Shown one piece after another: positions 1-11,006 of a DNA stretch of 64,000 nucleotides. The position numbers and the translations under genes are program-made. Positions within the stretch are counted from its first letter, which is position 1; every line of letters begins with the position of its first letter. A model generated the notes under the pieces. The model saw only the letters and a list, made by a program, of their open reading frames with translations. It was not told where the DNA came from and did no database searches. The stretch comes from Isoetes taiwanensis. Lineage: Eukaryota > Streptophyta > Lycopodiopsida > Isoetales > Isoetaceae. The stretch lies in NCBI GenBank assembly GCA_021234155.1, contig JAJEKV010000149.1:308001-372000 (forward strand), given 5' to 3'.

Positions 1-420
1 TTCTTGGATTGTCAAATGGCATACATCATCTTTGGACTTTTAGACAATGCTAGCTGCTCTCGCATTTATATTACTCAAATGCAAGAAGAAGACTATGGGT
101 CTAATTCTACAAATAACTAGGTAATGCAATGCATTTCCATATATTCAGGTATGACATAATGGGTATGCTTGTTTGGATTTCTTTGATGCATGCACTTGCT
201 TAAAAAATTGCTAGCAGACACTTTGATGCTTACGTGCTAATACTTGTTAAATGCCTCTTTTCCACGTTAATTGCTTACATTTAGCTTATGGCGAGAATCG
301 CCTCTGAACCACTCGGTAATTTGCTATTTTTGTTTCCAATATATTGGTTATGCTCTCTTATTTGTCAAGTTTTATGTCAATAGATTCTAAGATATTTTTG
401 ATCTTTAGCAAAAAGGACTA

Positions 421-1095
421 CATTAGGTGACCTGAGGTTACAACCGAGAAGCCTAAGGTACCTTTTGCCCTTGCATCTTTACCCTTATCGGGCTAATGAT
501 GTATTGATTGGCTGCAGTACTGGGCTTCTCCTCTTAATGTTTTTCCTTTTGTCCAAATTGTATTAGGAGTTCTTAGGAGTTGACATGCAAATGGGGATTT
601 GGAGCTTGGCACATCTGATGCAGTTTAAATGATTACATCAAATTGGTACTCTATATGGTTGTTATAAATGTTTTGTGAACTGATACTCTTTCCTAGGATT
701 GCCATGATGGCTGAAAAGTTTAGCCTTGGCTGTCCAAAACTATCTTACTCATACATGAGAAAACAGGGATGTTATATGGCACGACATAGTGTACTAGTTA
801 CACTTATGTAACTATGTTTTCTTATACATCAATGGTTTACTGTCCTAAGGTATTTATTGAGCTAAGGTATTTATTGAGCTTGAGAAATGTTGTCCGTTTG
901 GGTGTTTATGATATTTGGACTTCAAGTCTTTGTGATTGTATTATGAAGATTACTAGTAGTTAACTGTTTTCCCTGGATTTATGGTACCATCCTGGATTGA
1001 AAAGTCCTTGTATGGCCAGATAAGACAGCGGAGGGATTGACCAATGCTGATGTTTGTGCTAGGTTTAACTAGTTCAAGCCGGTTTTTTTTTTTTT
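421..1095 (+). repeat. Diverged relative of the pseudo-LTR repeat (left outer copy)
   Basis: This stretch aligns by eye with 14381-14985. Shared landmarks are the block around 455-520 with the words attgattggctgcag and ggcttctcctc, and the closing part with gggattgacc and tagttcaa-ccgg before a T-rich run. It also resembles part of the young pseudo-LTR at about 5251-5345 and 5750-5800 (tttaccctt, attgcaggtaacc, ctaggattgc). It has no open frame of note. I infer an old member of the same element family. Bases 1-420 hold nothing I can assign. Confidence 0.5.
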
Positions 1096-1319
1096 TTTTT
1101 TTTTGAGGGTAAGGTTATATGTAATATTAAATATAGAAAAAATCACGTACAATGTGTGTAGAGAAGTAGTTACAGGGGTCACAGCACATGTACTAAAGGG
1201 AGCTTCTACTCGTCTTTCCCACCTTGGGTACTATAAGAGGAGTCACCTATCTTCACCAAAAGGCAGGTACTATGGAGAGAGGCAACCTCGTTCCACTGCT
1301 GGATCCCTCGCTGATGTCC

Positions 1320-1840
1320 TTAGTTCAGAATATATAGAGTACCTGTTTGATTATTTGTAGTTCCTTCTGCTCCCCTTTTATCAGTATCAACCCAATGACA
1401 CTTGAAGTAGGAGTACAGCCCCTGCAAGGTCCCCAATCTATCAAGCTCTTTGTTATAGCTTGTACCATACTTTCTGTGATGGGATAATGCCATGAGCGCA
1501 ACCTCTGAGTTGAAAGAGTTCCTTAACTTTATTATGGATATCCCTTGACCACCCAAGGCCACATCACAACGGTGTTTCCATATGACCCATAGTGCTAGGT
1601 TCAGTAGGGAGGCCTCTATACAGCACCTGTCCGCGATCAATAGTTCTGGCCAAACCAGTTGGTGTACCGTTAGTCCAACAATGGGACTGACCCATTGCCA
1701 AAATTCTATGATCATAGGACAGAAGAAGAGGTGCCCCACAGATTCAGTGACATGACAACCAAGTGGACACCTATCGTCAACCACAATACCTTTCTTGAAT
1801 AAGCTTTCCTTTGTACACTCTAGAAAATTGAGTATTTCTC
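1320..1840 (-). pseudogene. LINE remnant: zf-RVT (reverse transcriptase zinc-binding) C-terminus
   Basis: The minus-strand frame reads through about 170 codons with the zf-RVT pattern: a run like ESLFKKGIVV, then CPLGC, ESVGHLFFCP, a Trp-rich stretch (FWQWV) and WVIWKHRCDVA. This domain closes the ORF2 of many plant non-LTR retrotransposons. Upstream (above 1840) the frame meets a stop, and no reverse transcriptase core precedes it, so this is a detached 3' fragment. It differs from the LINE family that fills 16.5-21.3 kb. Confidence 0.75.
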
Positions 1841-2671
1841 AAAGTTTTCGATCCAAAATATATCTATTTAAGAGTTATATATTCTAGTTTGCAATCTACA
1901 CCCAGAGATAAATAAATTCAAGTAAGTGTTGCTCATTTGTTGCATCTGAAGCTATTAACCGCCGCTAACCTCTATATTTCTTTCCTGGCATGAATGCAAG
2001 CCACTGAAATATTATGAAGAAGGTCTGCCTCCTGCCATAGCAAAACAAGGAGAAAGGTGGGTCTGCATCTCCATCTCCATTCCGATTCGGCGGCTAGGGT
2101 AAGAAGAAAAAGGGGGAAAACGCAGAGGTTTTGGGTTTTTATTTGCAAGTATCCCTAATGTCTAAAGTATCCTAATGTCTTTTTACTCCTATTCTATAAT
2201 ATATAATAATGTATTTTTCCTTTTATCAATTCTTCCTAATGTCATTTGGACTCTTTTTTTTTATAAAGTACGTATCATACGTACTGTATGTATTAATATG
2301 TTAAGTACGGTATTAATAAAACAAGAGCTCAATTTGACCTGTCAACTTATAGGTATAGTACCTATAGTACTGTGAAGAAGGTACGGGACGTATGTAAACG
2401 TAAAATACAGGTACGTAAACAACATTATGCCACAATAACTATAAGAACAGGGATTTGATAGGTCTAAACCCCCAGATCTGAAACCCCATGGAACTGCATC
2501 TGAAAGAATGGCTGGAAAAGATGGCTTGTCTGCTACGAATCTTGGTCGATCTACTTGTATGGCCTTCTGTCATAGCTGCATCTCAAGAACAGGGTATCAG
2601 GATCTCAAGAACAGGCATTCGGAAAAAAATTCTATCTTTTATTTTTGCTCTTTAACGGCATTGTTAAGCCA

Positions 2672-2746
2672 CGAGAGATTATTATCTCTCGGCATCTCTC
2701 ATGCTATACGGTATAAAAATTATCTCTCGCCGTATAGCATGAGAGA
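2672..2746. repeat. Nested inverted repeats (hairpin-forming, MITE-like)
   Basis: A palindrome at 2672-2691 (cgagagat-tatt-atctctcg) is followed by a perfect 17-bp inverted repeat, 2695-2711 against 2730-2746 (tctctcatgctatacgg and its complement), with an 18-bp spacer. No ORF is present. It may be a small foldback or MITE core; no target duplication was found. Confidence 0.6.
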
Positions 2747-2783
2747 TTAAAAAAAATTTGGAGCATGTGGCCGGTGCATCTCT

Positions 2784-2816
2784 CTCCCTCCCTCCCTCCC
2801 TCCCTCCCTCCCTCCC
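2784..2816. repeat. (CCCT)n microsatellite
   Basis: About eight uninterrupted units of a 4-bp CT-rich motif. Confidence 0.95.
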
Positions 2817-3280
2817 CACGCATACCACTTATTGCAGGAACAAAATGGGACCCATTCTGATAATCTTCAGATCTTTTTCAGCGGGAGAAAAAAGCGGAAT
2901 ATAGAGTGTACGTCAGAAAAAAGGCGGGGTATAGCATGGCCAATTGGATATTTATGTAAGGCCAATGGGTATGAAGGATTAAAATGTATACATTAACTCT
3001 AATGGAAAAACTCTTGATATAGATCAATACGTTAGTTAACGCTAGTAACCCCGCATAAGGATTTACTTAGAGTGATACGTTATTATCTAATACATTTTAC
3101 CCATCTTTTCTTGTAGCTCATATTATTAGGTCTAGCTCCTCTTATTACAAAAAATTTCCATTTTTTTCAAATATGATTTCCTTAATACATAGGTTTAACA
3201 GGTTTACATACATAGGTTTACAAGGTTTAATATGTTTACATACATAGGTTTAATAGGTTTAATGCATGGCTTTACTTTGG

Positions 3281-3380
3281 CCCTCAGAAAGGGCATTTTC
3301 CACTCTGGCCCTCAGAAAGGCCCTCAGAGAGGCCTTGAGGGCCTTTCTCGAGGAAGGGGGTCTTTTTTTTTTTTTTTTTT
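3281..3380. repeat. GGCCCTCAG-type repeat block ending in an 18-T tract
   Basis: Several short repeats of ggccctcagaaagg and ttgagggcctttctcga lie here, closed by a run of 18 T that abuts the left pseudo-LTR. The same words recur in the palindromic block at 14985-15545, so both sides of the Penelope-like element carry this family. Confidence 0.6.
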
Positions 3381-3767
3381 CTTATGAACATTAAGATGGT
3401 AAAACTGGATTTCTAGCTAACAGGGATAATACTTAGGTCTTCACTCGACACTAGCTACCAATTTTCTTTAAAGTGTTTTTTCGTAACCAAAAGACCTTTG
3501 GAAATTGTTTTTTCTTAGAATTCGTCAACACTTTTTCGGACCTAGGTTTTGTTGGACGGCATTTTTTCCAGGGCTTACCGAAAATAACGATGGCGGCAAT
3601 TAGGCTTGGCCAGATGGAGGTTCGGCTGAGCTGGGAACATCTTGCATGTCACATACAATTTCTGTTATATTTATACAAATGGAGACCCGGTACGGAACTC
3701 CTTGTTCTTTTCCTTCTTATTTTTTCTTGCTTCCGGAATGGGGCCTTGAAGTCATTTTTGCCATCGG

Positions 3768-4086
3768 ATGGGTAGAAAGAAGGGAGGTTTTAACAAGAAT
3801 ACTATTAGAAAGATGGAAGAAGAGAGGCAAAATGTTGCCAAAAGAAAGAAAATCTATGATTTTCATCGGTCTGCCAAGACCAAAGCCCCGAATCCTGCTG
3901 AAAAAAACAAGGATGAAAATGAGAACATGGAATTTGCCGGATCTGTACATCTCCAGATGCAGAAGGCATACTGAAATTAGGATTAATCCTAGAGCTGGGG
4001 ATACTGGTGACAAGCTGCAACAAAAGGACAAACAAATTACACAAGACAAGCTGGATAGTGGCAGTAAGGCCAACGATGCAAATCAG
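3768..4086 (+). pseudogene. 5' exon of the Penelope-like element, left copy, frame-broken
   Basis: The frame opens with ATG (MGRKKGG) and encodes a short, very basic and polar peptide rich in K, E, N and Q, with no recognised domain. In this copy a 4-bp insertion at about 3962 (cagaaggcat against cagcat in the right copy) shifts the frame after QMQ and stops it at 3974. The downstream part (TEIRINPRAG and on) stays open in another frame up to a good 5' splice site, CAG|GTTTGG at 4086/4087. The intact version is at 10504-10818. Confidence 0.55.
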
Positions 4087-4274
4087 GTTTGGTACATAGT
4101 TAATTTAATTTGATTCTACTTACGTGGATCATACGTGGTTTGAAATCTGCTTATGCACATGATATTTTCAAATCGTAGAATAGATCTGAAGATGTTACAG
4201 GTTCTGGGCTTAAGCTAGACTCACTTTCGTTCTTCAAAATTATTATGTAACTCATAGGATCATAAGCTGGTTTT

Positions 4275-5074
4275 CTACTGTACACAGATTTTGAGTTCAT
4301 CTATTGCACTAGGTTCTTGTTGTGGCTTAATGCCAACATGATCAATCTTAGCCCTGGAGGATTGTTGGTTATCTTCTTCTTTCAATAGACCTGACACTGG
4401 ATTAATAGACATGTGTATTTCAATAGGTGGAACAAGCTCTTGCCCCTCTTCTTCTACCTCTGTTAGTCCCGGGTCATGTTCAGCTGGAAACTTAACCTGT
4501 CTTGTTGCACTAGGTTCTTGTTCCTCTTGATGGTCAACACATTCCATAGTGGCTCCTTGGTTCTGTTCTTCCATCACCATGCTGCCAGCTTCATCAGAAG
4601 ACACATGTACCTCAACAGCCAAACCAGACTTTTGTCCTCTTGCTTCTAATTGTCTAGCATTTTGTTCTTGAAGGTCAACTTGATTTTCTGTTGTAGCAGG
4701 TTCTTGCGCCTCCTGGATATCCTCAGCAGCTGATGTAGAAGCCTGTACTTGAACAGCCAGACCAGGCTCTTGGCCATTTTCTTTAGGACTCGGTTTAACT
4801 TCCTCCAAAAGATCAATGTGCTCATCTGTTGCACTAAGTTGTTGCTGTGGCTTAATGCCAATGTGATCCATCTTAGCCCCGGGGGATTGTTGGTTATCTT
4901 CTTCCTTCAATAGACCTGACACTGCGTCAATAGACATGTTTATTTCCATAGGCATAATAAGCTCTTGTCCCTCTTCTTCTACTTCTGTTAGACTTGGATC
5001 TTGTTCAGCTGGAAACTCAACCTCTCTTGTTGTACTAGGTTCCTGTTCATATGGGAACCATTAGATAACCTAGA
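4275..5074 (-). CDS. Antisense ORF in the pseudo-LTR, acidic repeat protein (left copy)
   Basis: The minus frame is open from about 5070 to 4275. The first in-frame ATG is near 4955, which gives 226 residues. The product is acidic and rich in E and Q. It contains two diverged copies of a unit of about 75 residues, recognisable by FPAEXDP, LTEVEEEGQEL, VSGLLKEEDNQQS and GIKPQQ. About 100 related E/Q-rich residues lie between them. No family is recognised, and no signal peptide or membrane segment is seen. It lies antisense within the predicted first intron (4087-5960) of the sense gene. A length of about 800 open bases plus repeat units conserved in frame argue for past coding selection, but expression is unknown and it could be a repeat-derived chance frame. 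Confidence 0.4.
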
Positions 5075-5960
5075 CCTTGTTCTTTTCATAACAAGGATTG
5101 AGAGTGACATGTTATGGATCGGAGTTCACTACTTGAATAATGTGATTAAGTTTATAATAATCTTTTGATTTCATAAGCATATACTAATGTCTATTTAAAC
5201 GTCTAATTATTTGTAAAGAACAATTTGGTGAAAGGCAATACGCTGAGTAACTCCATAGCTTACTTGTGGTAGCTTAGGCATTTACCCTTCTAAGGCTAAT
5301 TGCTTATGGTTTTATTGCAGGTAACCGGAGTTCCTCCTCCAGATTTCTTTTTGTAAATCTTTTCATGGGAGCTATATATATTTTCTACAACTCATGTTCT
5401 GGAAATGGTGATCTCTAAACAATGTTATTTGTTTCTGAAGAATGCACAAAAAACAGTACATGGTTATGATTTTAATTGCTTTAGGTTAAGACACTATGTT
5501 GTTTTCAGACAATGCAGTCTATAAGCGTATTTTGTGTTTTGTTAAAGGAATTGTTTCCCCATGCAATATATTAAGTTTATCTTGGCCTTATTTCATCTAA
5601 GGTAAATGCAAATTATTCTGTTATACTTTAGGAAAAGAAAAAGTTGTTTAAATAATTGAGGACTCATTCCTATTATGTATCATTCCTATTATGTATCAAA
5701 GATAATGATTCTTATTTCTTCGGATTCAAGTCTTGGCCTGGGAAAAGGATTACACCTATCCTTTTTCTAGGATTGCTAATTGGGTCTTTACGTCCTTGAT
5801 TGGACTGTAAGACAAAAGTCTTAAGTACCTGGGGTATTTTAAGACTTAAGGCATTTTTTTATGTTACCTCAATTTCTGGGTTTAACCCAGAACCAAGATT
5901 TGAGTCTAGGTGTTTTACTCTAAGTTTAGTACTTACTTGTACAATGTGATATTATTCCAG

Positions 5961-7555
5961 GAGAAAGAACAGATTATTCAAAATGAAGAAGTTGACATTA
6001 ACAACATATGGATTAAGGAGCTTGTTCTTCTGAAGTACCATGAGTGCCATATATCCAGTCCCAATAATGCTGTTCAGACTTTGATTGCATGCATTAAAAA
6101 TAATGAAGTGCACGAGTATATTATCTTCAAAGAGAAAAATCTCATTGACAAAGCAGAGTCTCCGGTAAGCTATCTCGGATTCAATGGATGGTTCAAACTC
6201 TTCCTCCTCATGAAGAAATCCAATTTCAAGCTTGAAATTTGTAAAGGTCTGATTACCACTATTTATAACAACATGCCTTCTGTTTTTTATGAAAGAACTT
6301 GTCTGGAAGATGATATGGGCAGGAAATTTATGATGGGATTGACCGCTCTAGAACTTGCCAATAATATCATACCTTCTATGAATGCTGAACAAGAGGACAG
6401 TGAAGAGTGCATGGATTATTTGCGAGAAGATGTACACAATTGTCTCTTTTCTGAAAAAGACCTATCAGCAGATGAGCTCATGTGTTTTGATAAGGAAAAA
6501 GGGGATTGTAGTGTAGACAATGCACAAGACAATGCAGACTTTGAAGTAGTACCTACTTTGAACCTCTCTAATTCATCCACGTTTCCTATTATCCCTGAAC
6601 AGAGTGTAGAAAGTTATGGGGCCATTTGGGGTCACGCTCTTTGGAAGAGCCAAAACTTTGGTGCTCTTGCACCTATCAACCTGGATACATGGAAGGCTTT
6701 GACTGGTATCGTGGACAATGAGATCAGAACTGGAAAACTCAAGGCTGAAAAACTGGAAAAATACTTTACAAAAAAGGAGATCTTTCCACCCTTTAAAATT
6801 ACTTTCTTTGAACAGACCCAGACTTGTTTGAAGGATTCTGGTATACATTTAAGCCAGAAAGGGAATATGGCTTATTCCAAAGACAAAAGGGATAACTTTT
6901 TTCTTAAAAAAATATGGAGAACCCATTGTCCCTTTTTGACATGTGGCTGTGAGAAAAAGAAGGACAAGACTGACAGTGATGATGACTGTAGATGTGGCAT
7001 CATCTGGATTGACCACGCAGTGTGGTTTATGCTAAACAACTTGGAAATCTTGTATCCAGGTTCTTCTCCTATGGTCAAAATGGTTTGCATAACAAAGCTG
7101 CTGCACAATATTCTCAAGCCAGCTGTACTTGCATACATTTCCTACTTGGAGGTAAGGAGGGTCTTCATTGATATGACACTGTACATGGTAGACCATCCAG
7201 ATAGCTCCCTTAAAGCTGCTTTTGGAAATAATAAGCTAGCAGACATTGCCGAGAAAACTCTGAAACCTATGTCTGCCAAAACAGATTTTGGTTCTAACAG
7301 TAAAGCTTCATCCTCTTATGCTAGGAGTAGTGGTGGCAACAAACGACCAATGATGCTTACTCCTAACATGCCTCCCCGAGTCACTATGGATCCGCGTATG
7401 AAAGCTAGCAGCAGTTTCGCTCAAAACAGTACACCTCAAGGGAACAATGAAGCGGCACAAAGTACTGATGAGTTTTCTGTGACTAAAGGTGGCAACAAAC
7501 TAGTGGACCTCGTGGAGTGCACACCTCTTGAACTGCAATTTCTTGATCCAAAAAA
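5961..7555 (+). CDS. Upstream ORF/exon of the Penelope-like element (function unknown)
   Basis: The frame is open from 5910 to 7559, but 5951-5960 is a convincing 3' splice site (attattccag|gag). The coding part probably begins at 5961 (EKEQIIQNEEVD), joined to the exon ending at 4086/10818. Both sides of that join are phase 0. The product is about 532 residues with no domain I recognise. It has an acidic middle, a Cys-rich patch (LTCGCEKKK...CRCG, around residues 345-365 of the long frame) and a Ser/Gly/Asn-rich tail. It ends at a strong donor, AAA|GTAAGT at 7555/7556. It sits directly before the reverse transcriptase, as accessory ORFs do in several Penelope-like lineages. Confidence 0.6.
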
Positions 7556-7887
7556 GTAAGTATTTGTTTTGGATACTTAATCTTATAAATCGTTTCATTT
7601 ATCTACAATTGTTTGCAATTGGTATTTAGATCTTTGATGTCTCTTATACTATAACTTATGACCACATACCAAAGGTTTTTTCCGGATTTAGTTTTCCTTG
7701 GTATGATGACAGTATTTACAAAAAAACTTGTCCTACTTTGCACTACTATTTGATTATCATATTCCATATGGAATTTTTGACTATTGGGCTCAAGACGAAC
7801 ATAATTAAAGGGGTTTGCACAAAAAGGTTTTTTCTTTTCATCTAGAGTTTCCATAGTTTGTCTTCTGATCTTAACTTAATTTTCTAG
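7556..7887 (+). other. Predicted intron of the Penelope-like element
   Basis: The donor GTAAGT at 7556, the branch-like cttaact and the acceptor tttctag at 7887 give a 332-bp intron. Joining these sites leaves two bases from the upstream exon, which puts the downstream RT frame out of phase by one position (see findings). Confidence 0.55.
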
Positions 7888-9954
7888 GTTCCTGAATCCA
7901 ACCGAAAACTTGTTAGGGATTGCAATCGAAAGAGACATCTGGTGACCATAAAGGGGAAAAAAGAGTCTAAAATAGTGCATTGCAGTTTTCTCTCAAAATC
8001 TCTAGAGTCTTTCAGCATTAGAGGTATTTTCTCTGAGGCTTTACAGAACATATGTCCTGACCTGGCTGAGGACTTACTCAGCAGCACTATGTTTGCTTGG
8101 AGGTATGGAGATCAGCTCTTAGACAAAGTATATAAACCATTTAAGATTTTTGCGGATGGCAAGGCCAACAAATGCCCATGTGCTAACCCCAGTTTGGCTG
8201 AATACATTGATCCTGCTATAGGACATGTAAGGACTACAAATCTAAATATTGTTCACTGTGCTAAACTAAGGGCAGCCTTTTCTAAAGGGTTAAATCATAT
8301 ACCCGACTCTGGCTTTTCCGTTCAAGAATTTATGGAGAGTTTCAGTATCACATGTGATCAATTTTTTAATATTCATCATTTCCAACTCCTACATTGGAGT
8401 GAACAGACAAAGTCTAATTACAAAAACCAGATCTTGGACCTTGCTAAAGAACGGATAGTGAAGCATAAGAAAAGTTTACCTGTCAAACTTTTTCTTTGGT
8501 ATGATGGGGATGTTAAGAGAAACTTGGACTGGTTAAACCAAAACTTGTATATCCCAGGTCTAGACAAGGCGATTAATAATGCCTCTTTCATATGCCAAAA
8601 ACATATCAGAGAGATGGCATTGATCAGATTGAACAGTTTGGATTTTGAAAAAATCTCATTGGGAATTAATGAGATCAAATCTGAGTGCACAACAGGTATA
8701 CATGGACTGTCCCCTTGTTTAAAGAGTTCCAGTGATAAATTGCCTTACCTAATGGGTATTTTTAAAGCACACAAGGGTGAGTATCGGTGGATCACCAATG
8801 CGCATAATAGCATCTTCACTGAGATTGCAGATTTGATTACTGCAATGCTAAGTAGTGTTACTGATCTATGGCCTCTCATATGCAAATGGAATACAGGACA
8901 TCTGAATATATTGTTAGGGAATAAGGTAAATCCTTGCTGGACTATTAGTTCTACTTACGACCTCGTACTTAACCTCCCCAACAAGATACATAACCTTTTC
9001 TCAGCAGACATTATGAAATGTTATGAAAACATACCTTTATTTGGAGAAGAGGGAATTATTGAGATAATGGACGATGTGGCTGAGTTGGTTTGGGATTATA
9101 AACTACATACTGCTCCATTACATAAGTTCTTTGTCAAGATAAAAAGTAGTGGCTTCAAGGCAAAATGGGATAAATGTGCCGTTCTATCTGTTACAAATAA
9201 GTTTATTCTGACAAAAACGGATTTTAAGAACATAAATACATGGCTTTTGTGCCATTGTTACTTACAAATGGGGAATGACTTTTGGAGGCAAAGAAAAGGT
9301 ATACCCATGGGCTTCTCATGTAGCCCTGCATGGTGTAACATCTATCTGGCATGGTTTGAACTCAAATTCATAATTAAGATGGCACATTTGAAGAGAACAA
9401 GTGAAATTCCAAGGTTTCAGTTTGCTTACAGATATTTTGATGACCTTACGTTGATCAATGCTGGGGATGTACAAGAGTTCTTTTCCAAAGATGCGGATTG
9501 CACTATATATAATATGAGTCATCTGGACATCAAAGATGAGACGGTGTACAAAAAGCAATTTCCAGAACAGAGGCCTTGGGGGCACATGATTAATGTGCTG
9601 AATCTCACTATTCAGGTCACAAATCCACATTTAGGCATGTTCACCTTTTACAGATATGATAAAAGAAGGAAGCTGCCTTTTAAAGTGAATAAGTTCATTA
9701 AGGCATCTGGTTGCAGACCCTATGGACAGGCAAGTAAGGTCATCATATCCCAGGTACTACCATATATATATGCACACTCTTCCCCTGTTTCAGCTGCTGC
9801 GGACATCCAAGGTTTAATTATGGCTTTTTGTGAGAATGGCTTCAACAAAAAGGATATCATACGGATTGTATTCAACACTTTGAAGAAGAACACATTCCCA
9901 GGCCTACCTTATGATATTGGAGACATGACAAGAACCCTCAGCCGTTTAATGTGA
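7888..9954 (+). CDS. Penelope-like (PLE/rvt-type) reverse transcriptase
   Basis: The frame opens exactly at the acceptor (a stop codon lies just before it) and runs 688 codons to TGA. There is no ATG until about 8089, so translation must come from splicing or frameshifting. GTG at 7942 is the first alternative start, and residue numbers below count from it. Motifs: CPCANPSLAEYIDP followed by GHVRT (about 73-97), the pre-RT block of Penelope-like enzymes; a YRWITNAHNS block (about 280); RT motif A, FSADIMKCYENIP (about 353); RT motif B, KGIPMGFSCSPAWCNIYL (about 452); the catalytic YFDD (about 496); and a thumb-like tail. All catalytic Asp residues are present. No GIY-YIG or other endonuclease follows. 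The ORF ends at TGA overlapping a perfect donor (GTGAGT at 9951), so a further exon could exist. Confidence 0.8.
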   Translation, partial: VPESNRKLVRDCNRKRHLVTIKGKKESKIVHCSFLSKSLESFSIRGIFSEALQNICPDLAEDLLSSTMFAWRYGDQLLDKVYKPFKIFADGKANKCPCANPSLAEYIDPAIGHVRTTNLNIVHCAKLRAAFSKGLNHIPDSGFSVQEFMESFSITCDQFFNIHHFQLLHWSEQTKSNYKNQILDLAKERIVKHKKSLPVKLFLWYDGDVKRNLDWLNQNLYIPGLDKAINNASFICQKHIREMALIRLNSLDFEKISLGINEIKSECTTGIHGLSPCLKSSSDKLPYLMGIFKAHKGEYRWITNAHNSIFTEIADLITAMLSSVTDLWPLICKWNTGHLNILLGNKVNPCWTISSTYDLVLNLPNKIHNLFSADIMKCYENIPLFGEEGIIEIMDDVAELVWDYKLHTAPLHKFFVKIKSSGFKAKWDKCAVLSVTNKFILTKTDFKNINTWLLCHCYLQMGNDFWRQRKGIPMGFSCSPAWCNIYLAWFELKFIIKMAHLKRTSEIPRFQFAYRYFDDLTLINAGDVQEFFSKDADCTIYNMSHLDIKDETVYKKQFPEQRPWGHMINVLNLTIQVTNPHLGMFTFYRYDKRRKLPFKVNKFIKASGCRPYGQASKVIISQVLPYIYAHSSPVSAAADIQGLIMAFCENGFNKKDIIRIVFNTLKKNTFPGLPYDIGDMTRTLSRLM

Positions 9955-10503
9955 GTAATTTAATTTAAGTTTGCTTTTTGTAAGAGTATAGTACATATAT
10001 AGGGAGGGTGGGACCTCTGTGTTACAGTGGGGTCCTACTCTCCCTGCTGTAACTATTCTTCTAGATATTGGATACGAGGCACCCACCCAAACTACGGTAG
10101 GAGGAAGGCTTTTTTTCTTATGAACATTAAGATGGTAAAACTGGATTTCTAGCTAACAGGGATAATACTTAGGTCTTCACTCGACACTAGCTACCAATTT
10201 TCTTTAAAGTGTTTTTTCGTAACCAAAAGACCTTTGGAAATTGTTTTTTCTTAGAATTCGTCAACACTTTTTCGGACCTAGGTTTTGTTGGACGGCATTT
10301 TTTCCAGGGCTTACCGAAAATAACGATGGCGGCAACCAAGCTTGGCCAGATGGAGGTTCGGCTGAGCTGGGAACATCTTGCATGTCACATACAATTTCTG
10401 TTATATTTATACAAATGGAGACCCGGTACGGAACTCCTTGTTCTTTTCCTTCTTATTTTTTCTTGCTTCCGGAATGGGGCCTTGAAGTCATTTTTGCCAT
10501 CGG

Positions 10504-10818
10504 ATGGGTAGAAAGAAGGGAGGTTTTAACAAGAATACTATTAGAAAGATGGAAGAAGAGAGGCAAAATGTTGCCAAAAGAAAGAAAATCTATGATTTTC
10601 ATCGGTCTGCCAAGACCAAAGCCCCGAATCCTGCTGAAAAAAACAAGGATGAAAATGAGAACATGGAATTTGCCGGATCTGTACATCTCCAGATGCAGCA
10701 TACTGAAATTAGGATTAATCCTAGAGCTGGGGATACTGGTGACAAGCTGCAACAAAAGGACAAACAAATTACACAAGACAAGCTGGATAGTGGCAGTAAG
10801 GCCAACGATGCAAATCAG
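10504..10818 (+). CDS. 5' exon of the Penelope-like element, right copy, intact
   Basis: It is the counterpart of 3768-4086 without the 4-bp insertion. It is open from ATG for 105 codons to the donor CAG|GTTTGG at 10818/10819, phase 0. The peptide begins MGRKKGGFNKN, is highly charged with K and E, and has no known domain. If a tandem next unit lay downstream it would serve as its first exon; here the following sequence is not a second RT. Confidence 0.5.
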
Positions 10819-11006
10819 GTTTGGTACATAGTTAATTTAATTTGATTCTACTTACGTGGATCATACGTGGTTTGAAATCTGCTTATGCACATGATATTTT
10901 CAAATCGTAGAATAGATCTGAAGATGTTACAGGTTCTGGGCTTAAGCTAGACTCACTTTCGTTCTTCAAAATTATTATGTAACTCATAGGATCATAAGCT
11001 GGTTTT

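Larger units (their letters stand above)
3381..5860 (+). repeat. Pseudo-LTR, left copy (2.48 kb)
   Basis: This copy matches 10117-12592 almost base for base. The offset is 6736 up to the exon end and then 6732, because of a 4-bp difference at about 3962. Other differences seen are a short cluster near 3600, one at about 5275 and one near 5744. The repeat holds a short sense exon (3768-4086), an antisense ORF (5074-4275) and an unassigned, noncoding-looking part from 5075 to the T-run at its end. Confidence 0.93.

Noticed and set aside
3473-3775. Plus ORF of 100 codons, identical in both pseudo-LTRs
   Set aside because: It overlaps the MGRKKGG exon in another frame, has no domain, and is more likely leader sequence; repeat identity alone explains its conservation.
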